DNA of 13,622 nt from Candidatus Gerdarchaeota archaeon. GTDB lineage: Archaea; Asgardarchaeota; Heimdallarchaeia; JABLTI01. This document shows, one piece after another, positions 7,908 to 13,622 of this stretch. The stretch is taken from the NCBI GenBank assembly GCA_016840905.1, contig JAEORM010000054.1, positions 1-13,622 of the forward strand, read 5' to 3'. Made by a program: the position numbers and the translations under genes. The notes beneath the pieces are model-generated. The model had not been told where the DNA came from and ran no database searches. It was given only the letters and a program-made list of their open reading frames with translations. How positions within the stretch are numbered: position 1 is the first letter of the stretch; every line of letters begins with the position of its first letter.

Positions 7908-9560
7908 ATGTCTCAACAAAACATTCCAGTTATATTATTAAAGGAAGGCACTACACGAACACGAGGGAAAGAAGCTCAAAAGAACAATATGCGAGCTGCT
8001 ATGGCTATAGCGGAAGCAGTACGTTCTACCCTTGGACCAAAAGGTTCTGATAAGATGCTTGTAGATTCTCTTGGTGATGTGGTCATTACAAATGATGGTG
8101 CTACAATTTTAGATGAAATAGATGTTGAACATCCAGCTGCAAAATTGATGACTCAAGTTGCAAAAACTCAAGATGATCAAGTTGGAGATGGAACAACTTC
8201 TGCAGTTGTTCTTGCTGGTGCACTCTTAAAAAATGCTGATGCATTAATTGAATTAGGAATTCATCCCTCCATAATTATTTCTGGTTATAAAAAAGCTACA
8301 GATAAAGCTAGAGAAGTTCTTGATAAAATAGCAATCGATATCGATACTCAAGATAGAAAGACCTTGCTCAAAGTTGCTGCTACTGCATTAAATAGTAAAG
8401 TTGTTTCAGCTGAAAAAGAATTAATGACTGAAATTGCTACTGATGCAGTCCTTCAAATTGCTGAAGAACGAAATGGGAAACGAATCGCTGATCTTGATTG
8501 GATAAAAATTGTTCAAAAAGCAGGAAAAGCTTTAAGCAATACTTCATTAATTAAAGGTGTTCTTCTTGACAAAGAAATCGTTCATCCAGGAATGCCTAGA
8601 TCCATTGAAGGTGCAAAGATAGCTTTAATTGATGATAATATTGAAATTCAGAAGACAGAATTCAGCGCAGAAATAAAGATTGAACAAACAAGTCAAATGC
8701 AAGCTTTCCTTGATAGAGAACAACAAATGATCGAAGAGATGGTTCAAAAAGTAATCAAATCTGGTGCAAATGTAGTTGTCTGTCAAAAAGGTATTGATGA
8801 TTTAGCACAACATTTCCTAGCAAAGAAAGGAATCTTAGCTGTTCGACGTGTTAAGAAAAGCGACATGGAAAAACTCGCTCGTGCAACAGGCGGTAAAATC
8901 GTTTCAACTATTTATGAGCTCACTAAAGAAGACCTAGGTATTGCAGGTAAAGTTGAGTACATGAAAATTGGTGATGATGATAACGTCCTTGTTTCTGAAG
9001 CAAAGAATCCACGTTCAGTAACAATCCTTGTGAGAGGTGGAAGTAAATATATTACCGATGAAGCTGAACGATCATTAAAAGATGCTTTGAGTGTAGTAAG
9101 AGATGCTATAGAAGACGGAAAAGTTGTTGCTGGTGGCGGTGCAACTGAAGTTGAAATAGCGTTAGTTCTTCGTAGCCTTGCAGAAAGCATTGGTGGACGT
9201 GAACAATTAGCTATTGAAAAATTTGCTGATGCATTGGAAATCATCCCCAAAACTCTAGCAGAAAATGCAGGTTTAGATGCAATTGATATTGTAACAGAGA
9301 TTAGATCAAAACATACCGGTCCTGAAGGATCAAAATTTGGTATTGATCTCTTTAAAGCTAAAGTAGGCGATTTAACAAAATCCGGTGTTATCGAGCCCTT
9401 AAGAGTTAAATCACAAGCTATTCGCTCAGCAGCTGAAGCATCTGAATTAATTCTAAGAATTGATGATGTCATTGCCGCTAAATCAAAGCCAGCTGGTGCT
9501 GGTATGCCTGGAATGCCCGGTGGAATGCCTGGTATGCCTGGCGGTATGCCTCCCATGTAA
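7908..9560 (+). CDS. ths: Thermosome subunit (group II chaperonin, TCP-1/CCT family)
   Basis: 550 residues, normal length for an archaeal chaperonin subunit, which assembles into a two-ring, ATP-driven folding chamber in the cytoplasm with a built-in helical lid. Visible signatures: [13 protein letters not shown] at 39-51, [12 protein letters not shown] 59-70 and [13 protein letters not shown] 92-104 (ATP pocket and its catalytic Asp), the apical domain at about 215-365, including the substrate-lid stretch around 245-275, GGGATEVE 409-416 and [14 protein letters not shown] 492-505 in the C-terminal equatorial half. The tail from 530 is a Gly-Met-Pro repeat like that of many chaperonins, facing the cavity. 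ATG at 7908 is placed by GGTGAGA 7 nt upstream and by the family N-terminus. Single gene with its own hairpin terminator. Whether the rings are homo- or hetero-oligomeric cannot be told from one subunit. Confidence 0.98.
   Translation: MSQQNIPVILLKEGTTRTRGKEAQKNNMRAAMAIAEAVRSTLGPKGSDKMLVDSLGDVVITNDGATILDEIDVEHPAAKLMTQVAKTQDDQVGDGTTSAVVLAGALLKNADALIELGIHPSIIISGYKKATDKAREVLDKIAIDIDTQDRKTLLKVAATALNSKVVSAEKELMTEIATDAVLQIAEERNGKRIADLDWIKIVQKAGKALSNTSLIKGVLLDKEIVHPGMPRSIEGAKIALIDDNIEIQKTEFSAEIKIEQTSQMQAFLDREQQMIEEMVQKVIKSGANVVVCQKGIDDLAQHFLAKKGILAVRRVKKSDMEKLARATGGKIVSTIYELTKEDLGIAGKVEYMKIGDDDNVLVSEAKNPRSVTILVRGGSKYITDEAERSLKDALSVVRDAIEDGKVVAGGGATEVEIALVLRSLAESIGGREQLAIEKFADALEIIPKTLAENAGLDAIDIVTEIRSKHTGPEGSKFGIDLFKAKVGDLTKSGVIEPLRVKSQAIRSAAEASELILRIDDVIAAKSKPAGAGMPGMPGGMPGMPGGMPPM
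9500..9557 (+). repeat. In-frame GGNATGCC repeat encoding the thermosome Gly-Met-Pro tail
   Basis: The last codons of the chaperonin gene consist of repeated GGTATGCCT/GGAATGCCC-type units, with Gly-Met-Pro recurring five times separated by single Gly residues. Coding tandem repeats of this type can vary in copy number between strains. Confidence 0.8.
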
Positions 9561-9578
9561 TTTTATTAATTAATAAGT

Positions 9579-9599
9579 GAGACCTTATGGTCTCTTTTT
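9579..9599 (+). terminator. Hairpin plus T-tract terminator after the thermosome gene
   Basis: GAGACC (9579-9584), loop TTAT, GGTCTC (9589-9594), then TTTTT (9595-9599): a perfect 6-bp stem followed by a U-run, 19 nt after the stop codon. A further T-rich tract follows at 9602-9609. It insulates the gene from the convergent gene ending at 9665. Confidence 0.75.
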
Positions 9600-9664
9600 C
9601 TCATTTTTTAGTTGAAGTGATTTTTATTCAAAAAATAAATAAAAAGAAAGAAAAATTTGAGATT

Positions 9665-10228
9665 TTAGATGGAAGTAATTGCTTCAAGTTCTTTTCTCAA
9701 ATCGTCAATATCTTTTTCATTTAAATCAACATCTTCAGTCTCGACAAAATCGCCAGATTTTACGGAAACAGTCTTTGTTTTGATTTCTTTTTCTCTTTGT
9801 TGTAAAAGTCTCTTTTCTCGAGCTTGTAAATCCGATTTAATGATTTCAAAGAAATTATTGAATTGAGCTAAATCATTTGGAGGGATGACCCAATAACGAT
9901 TGGGTGAGAAACTAAAGGATTCCATTCCTAAACCAAAAACACTTGAACGAAGTTTTATTAAATTGCTATATTCACCCAAATGAGTAACTATACAAATATT
10001 CCCATCAGTTGTCACAGGTAACCAATCTATTGAATTTCTTGTTCTAACTAAAGAAACAATTCTACGTAGTTTCTTTTCTTTTTCACCACCACAATTTTGA
10101 AAAACCCAAAGAGAACAAACAGTTTCATCTTTTTCAGGTGTACCTTTGCTACTGTCTGTTGGAATTTTGATATTCTCCAAAGTGATGGTATGATCGGGTT
10201 CAGTTGCTTTTGGATTCATATAAATCAT
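9665..10228 (-). CDS. Hypothetical protein, 187 residues
   Basis: Family not recognised. A short polar N-terminus (1-35) precedes a compact mixed region (about 37-130) with strand-like CSLWVFQNC 38-46, IVSLVRTRNS 57-66, WLPVTTDGNICIVTHLGEY 69-87 and RYWVIPPND 111-119, followed by a long charged helix, probably coiled coil (about 120-150), and an acidic end with a second helix (about 170-184). The two Cys near residues 38 and 46 do not form a metal motif. ATG at 10228 has AAAGGA about 11 nt upstream; an in-frame ATG at 10219 is an alternative start. No membrane segment. It is convergent with the thermosome and divergent from the hydrolase operon over 148 bp. Confidence 0.7.
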   Translation of the reverse strand: MIYMNPKATEPDHTITLENIKIPTDSSKGTPEKDETVCSLWVFQNCGGEKEKKLRRIVSLVRTRNSIDWLPVTTDGNICIVTHLGEYSNLIKLRSSVFGLGMESFSFSPNRYWVIPPNDLAQFNNFFEIIKSDLQAREKRLLQQREKEIKTKTVSVKSGDFVETEDVDLNEKDIDDLRKELEAITSI

Positions 10229-10288
10229 TATTGAGTTATTCCTTTTAGTATTTTATGTTTTCCCAATGGACAATTTTCAAAAAATATG

Positions 10289-10312
10289 CTTTTATTGGTT
10301 CTTTTACTGATT
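10289..10312 (+). repeat. Tandem 12-bp direct repeat upstream of the hydrolase operon
   Basis: CTTTTATTGGTT (10289-10300) is followed at once by CTTTTACTGATT (10301-10312), 10 of 12 bases identical. The pair ends about 10 nt before a TATA-like TTTTTTAATG (10321-10330), an ordinary place for a regulator to act. The second unit resembles part of the palindrome before the PadR gene. Confidence 0.5.
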
Positions 10313-10320
10313 CTAGATAG

Positions 10321-10330
10321 TTTTTTAATG
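10321..10330 (+). promoter_or_regulatory. Putative TATA box of the hydrolase-methyltransferase operon
   Basis: TTTTTTAATG lies about 50 nt before ATG 10377; a start near 10352 would give a leader of about 25 nt carrying AGGAGA (10362-10367). Weak box in an AT-rich spacer. Confidence 0.3.
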
Positions 10331-10376
10331 TATTTTAACATAAGTCCAATAATAATAAACTAGGAGAATTTCTTAC

Positions 10377-11141
10377 ATGCCAGAACCAAAAGATAATCCT
10401 GGTGCTGAACCATTTTTCTATAAAGAGGGTAAAGTTGGATGCCTCCTATGTCATGGTTTTACAGGAGCTCCTTATGAAGTACATGAATTAGGACGATATC
10501 TTTCAGAGAAAGGTATTACTACTATTGGTCCAAGATTACCTGGACATGGAACTACTCTTAATGAAATGAAAAAAACATCAGTAAAGGATTGGTATTCTGA
10601 ATATTTGAAAGCTTTTGATACATTGCAAGAACATTGTCAAGAGATATTTATTGGTGGATTATCTTTAGGAGGGTTACTTACTTTAAAATGTGCAACCGAA
10701 AAATCTGTTAGAGGAGTGATTTCTATGGCAACCCCATTAAAGATTAAATTCCCCCTGACTATTTTACCATTATTTGCTCCTATCTTCCCAAATGTTTCTG
10801 TGAAGAAAGGTAAATGGGATTTAGAATATCAAGAAAAATATGGCATATTATGTTATAGTAGAGATCCTATTGGTCCAGCAAACTCTGTAGTAAAATTAAT
10901 AAGAAAAATAAGAAAGAAATTAAAGGAAATCACAGCACCAATTTTAGTTATTCAAGGATTAAAAGATTCAAATTGGATTATCAAGTCAGCCAAAATTATT
11001 ATTGAAAATGTTTCATCGCTAGAAAGAGAAATAGTTTATCTAGAACAATCACCTCATTGTTTTACTGTTGGTCTTGAAAAAGAGAAAGTGCATGAAACGG
11101 TATATGAATTTATTAAAAATAAATCAATAATTTTGAAATAG
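10377..11141 (+). CDS. Alpha/beta-hydrolase, carboxylesterase/monoacylglycerol-lipase type
   Basis: 254 residues, cytosolic, about the size of Est30-like carboxylesterases and bacterial monoglyceride lipases. Motifs: CHGFTGAPYE at 25-34 (oxyanion HG), RLPGHGTT 53-60, the nucleophile elbow GGLSLGG 93-99 with Ser96, VIQGLKDSNWI 191-201 with likely acid Asp197, and SPHCFT 225-230 with His227. All three triad residues are therefore present. The region about 120-180, basic and hydrophobic, should form the lid. Likely substrates are short or medium acyl esters, not determinable here. ATG 10377 has a strong AGGAGA 9 nt upstream. It ends 3 nt before the methyltransferase, so the two are almost certainly co-transcribed and translationally coupled. 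Confidence 0.9.
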   Translation: MPEPKDNPGAEPFFYKEGKVGCLLCHGFTGAPYEVHELGRYLSEKGITTIGPRLPGHGTTLNEMKKTSVKDWYSEYLKAFDTLQEHCQEIFIGGLSLGGLLTLKCATEKSVRGVISMATPLKIKFPLTILPLFAPIFPNVSVKKGKWDLEYQEKYGILCYSRDPIGPANSVVKLIRKIRKKLKEITAPILVIQGLKDSNWIIKSAKIIIENVSSLEREIVYLEQSPHCFTVGLEKEKVHETVYEFIKNKSIILK

Positions 11142-11144
11142 TTA

Positions 11145-12050
11145 ATGAGAGATGATAAATTGACACTCAAATGGAGTTATTTGCAAAACGCTAATGCAAT
11201 GGATGTAGGAAGATATTTTGAATATGATGAAGATGCATTAAAACAATTCGAAAAATGGTTAAGTTTTTTGAAAATACCAAAGACGAAACTTTTAGAGATT
11301 GGTTCAGGTAGTGGCTACTTCACTAATATTCTATTAAAATTATTTTCACAAATAGAATTAACATGTTTAGAATATGACGAGGTATTGGTAAAAACTCTCA
11401 AAGAGAAATTTGATGGTAAAATAACAATCATTAATGAAGCAATAGAAAATACAACAATTAAACCAAATGCCTATGATGCTGCTATATCCCATATAGTAAT
11501 TCATAATTTGAACGATCCAATAAAAGGCTTGACTCAAATGACTCGAGTAGTAAAACCAGGAGGTCATGTTATAGCAATTGAACCATTACCTGCAAGTAGA
11601 CACTATTATCCTACAAAAGAACTAGTCGACGCATTTGATTTACTTGAAAAAGTGCAAATGTACAAGTGTATTGAATGGAGTACTAAAAATGAAATAACCC
11701 AAAAGGGAAATCCTTGGGAGTATTTTTATCCTAAATTTTTCGAAGAAGTAGGATTGACAAATATTTCCTGTTTTGGTTTAACTTCAATTTTTACCTTATC
11801 TGATGAACGATTTGATTTCACAGAAAAGAAAAAATGGCTTAAAATGAGATACGATTTAATGAAAAGCAAAGAAGATGAAACGACAAATATACTATTAGCA
11901 GCAGATCATAAAGAAGAAGAAATAAAGAAAGCCTATAATAAAGTCTATAATTATTTTGATGATCTTTTAGAAGCAACAAAAGAGCAAATTACCCAAATTC
12001 ATGAGCAAGAAATTGTACATAGAATAATAACTATTGGAACCAAAAAATAA
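11145..12050 (+). CDS. Class I SAM-dependent methyltransferase
   Basis: 301 residues. Rossmann-type methyltransferase core at about 47-150: motif I LLEIGSGSGYFT (49-60), the ribose-binding acid in CLEYDE (74-79), motif IV YDAAISHIVIHNLND (110-124) and MTRVVKPGGHVIAIEP (132-147). The C-terminal half (about 150-301) is a helical, charged cap ending in IVHRIITIGTKK; this extension presumably sets the substrate, which cannot be read from the sequence. A small molecule is more likely than rRNA or protein because the core is of the UbiE/Methyltransf_11 type. ATG at 11145 lies 3 nt after the hydrolase stop and has no Shine-Dalgarno site, so it is probably translated by coupling. PadR follows 84 nt downstream on the same strand but has its own promoter-like region. 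Confidence 0.9.
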   Translation: MRDDKLTLKWSYLQNANAMDVGRYFEYDEDALKQFEKWLSFLKIPKTKLLEIGSGSGYFTNILLKLFSQIELTCLEYDEVLVKTLKEKFDGKITIINEAIENTTIKPNAYDAAISHIVIHNLNDPIKGLTQMTRVVKPGGHVIAIEPLPASRHYYPTKELVDAFDLLEKVQMYKCIEWSTKNEITQKGNPWEYFYPKFFEEVGLTNISCFGLTSIFTLSDERFDFTEKKKWLKMRYDLMKSKEDETTNILLAADHKEEEIKKAYNKVYNYFDDLLEATKEQITQIHEQEIVHRIITIGTKK

Positions 12051-12098
12051 GTAAAATCACTAATTTTAACATTAAAATCAACTTGAAATCAAGAAACA

Positions 12099-12105
12099 TT
12101 TATAA
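12099..12105 (+). promoter_or_regulatory. Putative TATA box of the PadR-like gene
   Basis: TTTATAA lies with its centre about 33 nt before ATG 12135. The transcript should begin near 12128, so the mRNA would be leaderless or nearly so, which agrees with the absence of any ribosome-binding site before the start codon. Confidence 0.5.
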
Positions 12106-12111
12106 CCTCCA

Positions 12112-12127
12112 AGTAAGACCTCTTACT
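12112..12127 (+). promoter_or_regulatory. Palindrome at the PadR gene start, likely operator
   Basis: AGTAAGA (12112-12118), CC, TCTTACT (12121-12127): perfect 7-bp inverted repeat between the TATA-like box and the ATG, overlapping the expected transcript start. PadR proteins are dimeric winged-helix repressors that commonly bind palindromes in their own promoter, so autorepression is the natural reading. Confidence 0.6.
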
Positions 12128-12134
12128 GATTGAT

Positions 12135-12563
12135 ATGTGGATTCTTGATGTAGTTTCAAATGCAGGAAAGGTAAGCTCAATACAAGTAGCGATTTTAATG
12201 GAGTTTGCAAGAAGTGGTGATGAACCAAAGAAAATTCCCGATTTAATGGATGTGTTAGCTAAAAGTTTTAAGGATATCTGGAAACCTAAAAAAGGCACTA
12301 TTTATCCAGCAATTCACCAGCTCCATATGAGAGGTTTTCTTAAAGTGCATGCAGTACAACCATATGGTTATTCAATTACAGATAATGGAAAAGCGTTAAT
12401 TGAAGAAATGATGGATAAAATTAATTTGCAAATGGAAGCATATATGCAATACTATACTTATATCCTAAAAAGCTATGCTGAGCTTAATTATAAGAAGGCA
12501 AAAAAAATTTCTTCACAAATAGTTGAAACAATTAAAATTAAACTTGAAGAATTTACAATTTAA
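12135..12563 (+). CDS. PadR-like winged-helix transcriptional regulator
   Basis: 142 residues, a usual size for small PadR proteins. The N-terminal winged helix covers about 14-95: SIQVAILMEFARSG (15-28), recognition-helix segment KGTIYPAIHQLHMRGFLKV (54-72, the PadR 'tlYp.l..L...Glv' signature) and the wing with YGYSITDNGKALIEEM (79-94). The remaining helices (about 96-140, rich in Tyr and Lys) should form the dimerisation arm. The insert PKKIPDLMDVLAKSFKDIW between the first helix and the recognition helix is longer than the usual 'GYei' segment. Position and the palindrome before it suggest autoregulation and control of the upstream hydrolase-methyltransferase operon. Inducer unknown. Confidence 0.88.
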   Translation: MWILDVVSNAGKVSSIQVAILMEFARSGDEPKKIPDLMDVLAKSFKDIWKPKKGTIYPAIHQLHMRGFLKVHAVQPYGYSITDNGKALIEEMMDKINLQMEAYMQYYTYILKSYAELNYKKAKKISSQIVETIKIKLEEFTI

Positions 12564-12565
12564 GA

Positions 12566-12581
12566 AAAATGATTGAAAAAA
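12566..12581 (-). terminator. T-rich terminator of tRNA-Thr
   Basis: On the minus strand the encoded CCA end is followed directly by TTTTTT and, a few bases on, TTTTTC. Oligo-T tracts are the normal archaeal transcription stop. The stretch lies just past the convergent PadR stop codon at 12563. Confidence 0.55.
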
Positions 12582-12659
12582 TGGAGCCGTTAGAGGGATT
12601 CGAACCCTCGATCTACTGATTACGAATCAGTCGCCTTAACCGAGCTTGGCCACAACGGC
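12582..12659 (-). tRNA. trnT: tRNA-Thr (anticodon CGU), CCA encoded
   Basis: Full cloverleaf on the minus strand. Acceptor GCCGTTG pairs with TAACGGC (G7-U66 wobble); T8; D-arm GCC/GGC with A14, G15, G18G19 and A21; anticodon stem ACTGA/TCAGT around the 7-nt loop TTCGTAA, giving CGU at 34-36; variable AGATC (C48 pairs with G15); T-arm GAGGG/CCCTC with TTCGAAT. The discriminator is U73 followed by genomic CCA (plus 12582-12584). It reads ACG threonine codons. No intron. U73 is normal for archaeal tRNA-Thr. Without CCA the gene is 12585-12659. Confidence 0.97.
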
Positions 12660-12678
12660 TGTTTATGTTATTTCTAAT

Positions 12679-12690
12679 CAAAATATTTTG
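12679..12690 (-). promoter_or_regulatory. Putative tRNA-Thr TATA box, palindromic
   Basis: CAAAATATTTTG is a perfect 12-bp palindrome centred about 26 nt upstream of the tRNA 5' end at 12659, exactly where an archaeal TATA box belongs if transcription starts at or near the mature end. Confidence 0.5.
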
Positions 12691-12824
12691 GTTAATATTT
12701 TTTATTATATAATCAAAATAAGATTTTTGCTTTACTAGCATGAAATTAACCTTACATATTAGCTAGTTTTCCAACAAAATAATAATCACTTTATAATCTT
12801 TGGTAACATCTTCATCCCCAAAGG

Positions 12825-12853
12825 TTTTAAGTATTAGTTCCACGTAAAAACGT
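12825..12853 (+). promoter_or_regulatory. Putative promoter/operator region of the RHH gene
   Basis: TTTTAAGTA (12825-12833) resembles a TATA box; ACGT-AAAA-ACGT (12842-12853) lies where transcription would begin. ACGT is self-complementary, so the pair is both a direct and an inverted repeat. The 253-bp gap 12660-12912 also holds another TATA-like TTTATAAT (12790-12797) and three GTAACA copies; otherwise I see nothing in it. Confidence 0.35.
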
Positions 12854-12898
12854 ATTACCAACGAAGAATATTTTTTATCGCAGGAAATGAACAAAAGG

Positions 12899-12912
12899 TG
12901 TAACATGTAACA
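12899..12912 (+). repeat. Tandem TGTAACA repeat abutting the RHH start codon
   Basis: TGTAACA at 12899-12905 and 12906-12912 are exact adjacent copies ending immediately before ATG 12913; GTAACA also occurs at 12803-12808. Ribbon-helix-helix proteins bind short repeated half-sites, so this could be an autoregulatory site overlapping the leader. Confidence 0.45.
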
Positions 12913-13071
12913 ATGAATCTAATCTCAGTAAAAATCCCAGAAACATTTCTTGAAGGCTTAGATGATTTAGTTCGTCTAGGTGTATATCCAAGTAGATCTG
13001 AAGCAATTAGAGTGGCGATAAGGGACCTCCTTAGGAAGGAGTTGTGGGACAGTAAACGTCATTCACCCTAA
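12913..13071 (+). CDS. Small ribbon-helix-helix (Arc/CopG-type) regulator, possibly CdrS-like
   Basis: 52 residues, ending in TAA at 13069-13071. The sequence is one complete RHH unit: strand [11 protein letters not shown] (3-13), helix [11 protein letters not shown] (14-23), the turn [16 protein letters not shown] (25-40) forming helix B with the classic 'SRSEAIR' signature, and a short basic tail. RHH proteins act as dimers in which paired strands enter the DNA major groove. Archaea carry very short RHH regulators of this type, including CdrS, a controller of cell-division genes in haloarchaea; whether this is the orthologue cannot be decided here, and no division gene is in view. AGGTG lies 13 nt upstream, far for a ribosome site. 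YjbQ follows after 76 nt on the same strand. An antitoxin role is less likely because no toxin gene is adjacent. Confidence 0.87.
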   Translation: MNLISVKIPETFLEGLDDLVRLGVYPSRSEAIRVAIRDLLRKELWDSKRHSP

Positions 13072-13147
13072 AGTAACCAAAATTATTAAGTAATTATTTG
13101 AGTTATGATTGCTAATAATTTATCAAGCATAAAGAAGTGATAAAGAA

Positions 13148-13567
13148 ATGGTTGTTTATTCTGCAGATATAACTTTGGATACGGAAGAAGAAATACAAAT
13201 ACATGATATTACTCTCCAAGTGAGAAATATCATAAAAGACTCAGGCATAAAATGTGGTCTAGTGAATGTTTTTGTCCCTGGTGCGACGGGTGCAATTATC
13301 ACCATGGAGTATGAACCTCGTTTGGTTGAAGATACTATTAATTTCATCAAAAGAATTATTCCAAAAGGAGTTGGTTACCAACATGATTATCAAGATGATA
13401 ACGCTCATAGCCATTTGCGAGGAAGCCTCTTATCACCTGAGATAACCGTTCCCGTAGCAAACTCAGAACCACTTTTAGGAACTTACCAGCAAATAGTCTT
13501 CTTAGAGCTTGATACTCGAGGTCGAGAAAGAAAGATCGCTGTGACAGTAGTTGGAGATAAGAAATAA
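13148..13567 (+). CDS. yjbQ: YjbQ/UPF0047 family protein (secondary thiamine-phosphate synthase family)
   Basis: 139 residues, the full family length. Known members form trimers, and some show weak thiamine-phosphate synthase activity; the true cellular role is unsettled. Visible signatures: FVPGATGAIITMEYEP (42-57), in the place of the family's 'HTTA' strand and showing the variant common in archaea; GYQHDYQDDNAHSHLRGSLL (76-95) with the conserved HxxxDDN-x2-SH metal-site pattern; VPVANSEPLLGTYQQI (101-116); and FLELDTRGRERKI (118-130). ATG at 13148; only a weak AAGTGA lies upstream. Same strand as the RHH gene 76 nt before it, so co-transcription is possible. Confidence 0.93.
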   Translation: MVVYSADITLDTEEEIQIHDITLQVRNIIKDSGIKCGLVNVFVPGATGAIITMEYEPRLVEDTINFIKRIIPKGVGYQHDYQDDNAHSHLRGSLLSPEITVPVANSEPLLGTYQQIVFLELDTRGRERKIAVTVVGDKK

Positions 13568-13593
13568 TCAATACTCATTTCTTATCTTGTATC

Positions 13594-13600
13594 TTTTTTT
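13594..13600 (+). terminator. Oligo-T terminator after yjbQ
   Basis: TTTTTTT at 13594-13600, 27 nt after the stop codon and without an obvious hairpin, fits the T-tract terminators usual in archaea. Confidence 0.45.
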
Positions 13601-13622
13601 ATTAATAATAATAGAAGTGTTA

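Noticed and set aside
8912..9556. 214-codon open frame antisense to the thermosome gene
   Set aside because: Its Pro/Gly-rich start is just the reverse reading of the Gly-Met-Pro repeat, and the chaperonin on the other strand is certain.
12586..12660. Acceptor stem read as AGCCGTT/AACGGCT, or anticodon GUA (Tyr)
   Set aside because: Shifting by one gives a standard acceptor with U73 and encoded CCA and no extra base before the T-stem; the 7-nt loop TTCGTAA puts CGU, not GUA, at 34-36.
12913..13567. RHH plus YjbQ as a toxin-antitoxin pair
   Set aside because: YjbQ is a widespread housekeeping-type family without toxin features, and the two genes are 76 nt apart rather than overlapping.

Overview
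The window is a stretch of archaeal chromosome, AT-rich (roughly one third G+C by eye). Archaeal markers are a Hef-type helicase/XPF-nuclease, a group II chaperonin (thermosome) with a Gly-Met-Pro tail, TATA-like boxes about 25 nt before expected transcript starts, a tRNA-Thr with U73, and a YjbQ of the archaeal kind. The AT-rich composition and non-halophilic proteins fit a mesophilic lineage such as Asgard archaea, but that placement is a guess; only the domain Archaea is well supported.

Layout. 1-2197 (-): Hef, cut by the window edge before its C-terminal HhH region. 2345-5533 (+): a 1062-residue protein whose centre reads like a HerA/FtsK-type ATPase that has lost its Walker A lysine. 5528-6010 (-): a small PD-(D/E)XK-like protein with the catalytic lysine replaced, overlapping the previous gene tail-to-tail. 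6158-6967 (+): a polytopic membrane protein resembling a zinc metalloprotease with HExxH degraded to HMVWH. 6985-7800 (-): unrecognised 271-residue protein. 7908-9560 (+): thermosome, followed by a clear hairpin terminator. 9665-10228 (-): unrecognised 187-residue protein. 10377-12050 (+): a serine alpha/beta-hydrolase and a SAM methyltransferase, 3 nt apart. 12135-12563 (+): PadR-like regulator with a palindrome just before its start codon. 12582-12659 (-): tRNA-Thr(CGU). 12913-13071 (+): 52-residue ribbon-helix-helix regulator, too small for routine ORF lists. 13148-13567 (+): YjbQ/UPF0047. No gene-free stretch exceeds 300 bp; the longest is 12660-12912.

How the genes may work together. The first eight genes alternate strand one by one, so most are single-gene units with back-to-back promoters. 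hef, the pseudo-HerA gene and the membrane-protein gene share an ATTTAGCT element directly upstream of TTTTAA-type boxes. The left half combines a fork-repair helicase-nuclease, an apparently dead HerA-like ATPase and an apparently dead nuclease-like protein; this is the most intriguing part, although a functional link is inference. On the right, the hydrolase-methyltransferase pair and the PadR gene look like one regulated cassette: a sequence upstream of the operon resembles half of the PadR-proximal palindrome. No mobile elements, CRISPR arrays, rRNA or integration sites were seen.
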